From Bacteroidota bacterium (GTDB lineage Bacteria > Bacteroidota > Ignavibacteria > Ignavibacteriales > Melioribacteraceae): a DNA stretch of 64,000 nucleotides. A model generated the notes under the pieces. That model did not search any database. It was given only the letters and a program-made list of their open reading frames with translations, and was not told where the DNA came from. Positions 63,191 to 64,000 of this stretch are shown here, one piece after another. Both the position numbers and the translations under genes were made by a program. How positions within the stretch are numbered: the first letter of the stretch is position 1; the number at the start of each line of letters is the position of its first letter. The stretch is from contig JAEXUB010000272.1 of assembly GCA_023453125.1 (NCBI GenBank), positions 15,392 through 79,391 on the forward strand, read 5' to 3'.

Positions 63191-64000
63191 TCAGCCGATT
63201 GCCTTTTTTAATACTGCCTGCTTTTTTCTTCGTATTGTAAGAACCGGCCCTCTAAGAAGTTTCCAATCCTCAACAAGCTGGCTGAACTGGGCAAAGTTCA
63301 GTGACTGTTCCCCGTCAGAGAAAGCCTCTTTAGGCCTAGGGTGCACCTCAACAATAAATCCATCGGCTCCTGCTGTTAAACCGGCAAGGGTAACCGGATT
63401 TACAAGTTCGCATTTGCCGGTAGCGTGACTTGCATCAATTATTATCGGCAGATGCGATAATTCCTTAATTGCAGGAATAATATTCAGGTCGAAAGTATTC
63501 CTGGTATAATCCACGAATGTTCTTATTCCCCTTTCGCATAGAATTACATTTTCATTCCCCTCGCAAAGAACATACTCGGCGCTCATTAAGAATTCATTCA
63601 GAGTGGCAGAATTTCCCCTCTTAAGCAGCACCGGTTTATTTATTCTGCCAAGTTCTTTAAGGAGCTTAAAGTTCTGCATATTGCGGGCGCCGACTTGAAA
63701 GATATCCACATATTCATTCAATATTTCAATATCATTTATCTCCATCACTTCGGATACAACCGGCAGTCCGAAATGTTTTCCGGCAGAGGAAATCCACTTA
63801 GCGGCTTCTACTCCCAATCCCTGAAATGAATATGGGCTTGTCCTCGGTTTATAAATACCGCCTCTTAAGATATGCGCCCCTTTGGATGCCACTTCTTCAG
63901 CAATCTCCCATATCTGTTTTTCCGATTCAACAGAGCAGGGACCCGACATAATAACCGGCTCGCTCCCCCCGATTATTATCTCCCCTACTTTAATCCTTGA
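63191..64000 (-). CDS. aroF: 3-deoxy-7-phosphoheptulonate (DAHP) synthase, 5' end outside window
   Basis: First enzyme of the shikimate pathway. The frame stays open to base 64000, and the residues before the internal ATG at 63949 (VGEIIIGGSEPVI) are family-typical, so the true start is beyond the window. Motifs: MSGPCSVESEKQI, RGGIYKPRTSPYSFQG, QVGARNMQNF, LLKRGNSATLNEFL, DASHATG and EVHPRPKEAFSDG: the KDO8P-like AroF type of Thermotoga/Bacillus. The ferredoxin-like N-terminal domain, if present, is not visible. Followed by chorismate mutase and tyrA. Confidence 0.93.
   Translation of the reverse strand, partial: SRIKVGEIIIGGSEPVIMSGPCSVESEKQIWEIAEEVASKGAHILRGGIYKPRTSPYSFQGLGVEAAKWISSAGKHFGLPVVSEVMEINDIEILNEYVDIFQVGARNMQNFKLLKELGRINKPVLLKRGNSATLNEFLMSAEYVLCEGNENVILCERGIRTFVDYTRNTFDLNIIPAIKELSHLPIIIDASHATGKCELVNPVTLAGLTAGADGFIVEVHPRPKEAFSDGEQSLNFAQFSQLVEDWKLLRGPVLTIRRKKQAVLKKAIG

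Overview
The window looks like a chromosomal segment of a Bacteroidota/Chlorobiota-type bacterium. The best fit is an Ignavibacteria/Melioribacter-like facultative or obligate anaerobe. Reasons: moderate-to-low GC; a PorV-like/type-IX-secretion (T9SS) gene block; many OM-barrel proteins and lipoproteins; menaquinone methyltransferase; weak or absent Shine-Dalgarno sites at many genes; several candidate promoters of the Bacteroidetes TTTG/TAnnTTTG type; and a large set of multihaem cytochromes. Taxonomy is inferred from gene content only.

Region 1 (1-12.1 kb, all + strand) is the accessory highlight. A signalling trio comes first: a histidine kinase whose ATPase domain carries a Cys-rich zinc-ribbon-like insert, then two receiver proteins fused to GcvH-like domains with no DNA-binding domain. 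An apparently complete trans-envelope electron conduit follows: a 19-haem membrane-anchored cytochrome with its own cytochrome b, a fused 16-haem-c/cytochrome-b protein, a tetrahaem c554-like cytochrome, an outer-membrane beta-barrel, a 14-haem periplasmic cytochrome and a 9-haem lipoprotein. I count 62 c-type haem motifs. The arrangement predicts menaquinol oxidation at the inner membrane and electron export through a porin-cytochrome module. A strong terminator closes the block at 12068-12096.

Region 2 (12.2-23.2 kb, +) is one compact haem-biosynthesis run: CcsA/HemX-like protein, then hemA, hemC, hemD, hemE, hemN, hemH, hemG(Y), hemB and hemL. Every step from glutamyl-tRNA to protohaem is present, with overlaps or short gaps, and it ends in a hairpin terminator. 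It would supply haem to the neighbouring cytochromes.

Region 3 (23.2-41.1 kb) is mostly housekeeping: pta, an AI-2E-family permease, a beta-CASP RNase-like protein, an FN3 lipoprotein/OM-barrel pair, an RsbW-like kinase, mdh, rpmA/rplU, a PhoBR-like two-component pair, dxs-xseB-xseA, menG/ubiE, a small duplicated Cys4 protein, a PAP2-family membrane protein and rsmA.

Region 4 (41.1-55.5 kb) is envelope-oriented: GT2, an OM protein, a site-2 protease, a K+ channel, a lipoprotein, a secreted protein with a T9SS-type C-terminal domain, two PorV-like proteins, a FemAB-like protein, GT4 and GT9 glycosyltransferases, SRP RNA, uvrC and glgC.

Region 5 (55.5-64 kb): M1 peptidase, lpxH, penicillin-binding protein 1A, tRNA-Leu(CAG), a small membrane protein, trxB, and an aromatic amino-acid block (DAHP synthase, chorismate mutase, prephenate dehydrogenase) that runs off the right end. 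No insertion sequence, CRISPR array or prophage was seen. No gene-free gap exceeds 300 bases.
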